This document shows positions 63,403 through 64,000 of a stretch of DNA of 64,000 nt, in pieces. The DNA is from Gluconacetobacter diazotrophicus PA1 5. Lineage in GTDB: Bacteria > Pseudomonadota > Alphaproteobacteria > Acetobacterales > Acetobacteraceae. A model generated the notes under the pieces. That model saw only the letters and a list, made by a program, of their open reading frames with translations, did not search any database and was not told the DNA's origin. The stretch spans positions 3,624,001 to 3,688,000 of the forward strand of contig NC_011365.1 in assembly GCF_000021325.1 (NCBI RefSeq). The letters run 5' to 3'. Position 1 is the first letter of the stretch, and each line of letters begins with the position of its first letter. The position numbers and the translations under genes were made by a program.

Positions 63403-64000
63403 TGTCCATCTTGAACGTCCTGCTGTCGGGGCCGGGTCTGATTGGTCGGAAACATGCCGACCTGTTGGCCAATTCACCGCGCTGTGCCCTTAAGGTCATT
63501 GTGGCTCCACGAACGGCCCGAAATATGACGTTTGCTCAGGAACGCGGCGTCGCTCTCGTGGAAACGATTGACGCGGCACTGGACCGCTTTCCCATAGATG
63601 CCGCGATTCTCGCTTCTCCCAACGCTTTTCATTGCGAGCAGGCGCTGATGTGTCTCGATCGTCGTATACCTACTTTAGTCGAGAAGCCTCTGGCCACTAA
63701 TTCTAGGGAGGCTCTTGTGATTTGCGAAGCATCGGAACGGAATTCTACCCCCGTCCTCGTGGGTCATCACAGAACTTATAGTGGTCTTCTTCCTGTTGCT
63801 AAGAAGTTTATTTGCTCTCCTTCTTTCGGTCAGCCTGTTGCGGTGCATGGATCAGCGCTTTTTTACAAACCTGATGACTACTTCAACGATGGGCCATGGC
63901 GTGCGCGGATAGGGGGCGGTCCGATTCTCATCAATATGATTCATGAAGTCGGGATCTTGCAGTATTTGTACGGTCCTATCTGCTCCGTTTGGGCGCAGGC
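63402..64000 (+). CDS. Gfo/Idh/MocA-family oxidoreductase, partial (runs off the window)
   Basis: The first 199 codons of an NAD(P)-dependent sugar oxidoreductase. A Rossmann fold with VLLSGPGLIGRKHADLLA at the N-terminus and the family motif TLVEKPLATNSREALVI (about residues 90-106) are present. It continues past 64000 with no stop codon. In nucleotide-sugar pathways this family oxidises or reduces C-3 or C-4, preparing a keto-sugar for a DegT aminotransferase, which is encoded four genes earlier here. ATG 63402 overlaps the ATP-grasp stop. Confidence 0.85.
   Translation, partial: MSILNVLLSGPGLIGRKHADLLANSPRCALKVIVAPRTARNMTFAQERGVALVETIDAALDRFPIDAAILASPNAFHCEQALMCLDRRIPTLVEKPLATNSREALVICEASERNSTPVLVGHHRTYSGLLPVAKKFICSPSFGQPVAVHGSALFYKPDDYFNDGPWRARIGGGPILINMIHEVGILQYLYGPICSVWAQ

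Overview
This window looks like chromosomal DNA of a high-G+C alphaproteobacterium, most likely an acetic acid bacterium (Acetobacteraceae, Gluconacetobacter/Komagataeibacter type). The inference rests on the short alphaproteobacterial prolyl-tRNA synthetase, the tig-clpP-clpX-lon-hup run followed by a 13-gene complex I operon, the Bpt-type leucyl-transferase and the codon bias. No species-level assignment is possible from the sequence alone.

Layout. 1-9.3 kb: the tail of a SUF iron-sulfur locus (sufT-like, sufA-like), an exported SAM-methyltransferase-like protein, a small unknown protein, a TrmA/RumA-type RNA methyltransferase, a DEAD-box helicase, a GH15 glucanase/trehalase-like enzyme, a CopD-like membrane protein and the bifunctional NAD(P)HX repair enzyme. 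9.3-16.6 kb: tRNA-Leu(UAG), then the protein quality-control block tig, clpP, clpX, lon and HU, then tRNA-Val(UAC) and tRNA-Asp(GUC). 16.9-30.0 kb: nuoA-B-C-D-E-F-G-H-I-J-K-L-N, tightly packed and with no nuoM, followed by translationally coupled birA and, after a gap, RNase J. 33.2-45.0 kb: proS-lolC-lolD-dnaE, then rpsB-tsf-recO-parC. 45.0-50.1 kb: bpt, hemB, an APC-family permease and glyA.

50.1 kb to the end is mostly accessory. An A+T-rich FkbM methyltransferase gene has been cut in two by an IS630-family element. When the element plus one copy of a 3-bp repeat is removed in silico, the two halves rejoin in frame. A short core-like stretch follows (aspartoacylase-like enzyme, second DEAD-box helicase, ELM1-like protein). 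Then comes a glycan locus: a DUF5672 protein, a TPR/glycosyltransferase fusion, a class I methyltransferase, a DegT-type aminotransferase, a CgeB-like glycosyltransferase, an ATP-grasp ligase and a Gfo/Idh/MocA oxidoreductase that runs off the window. G+C falls visibly from about 61 kb onward.

How the genes work together. The core region supplies Fe-S assembly for the many Fe-S proteins encoded here (complex I, the RumA-like enzyme), repair of NAD(P)H for complex I, folding and proteolysis, and housekeeping translation and replication. The right-hand region probably builds and decorates an unusual surface sugar. The points most worth checking are the absence of nuoM, the IS-disrupted FkbM gene, the glycan locus with its ATP-grasp enzyme, and a 158-bp imperfect palindrome downstream of the RNase J gene.
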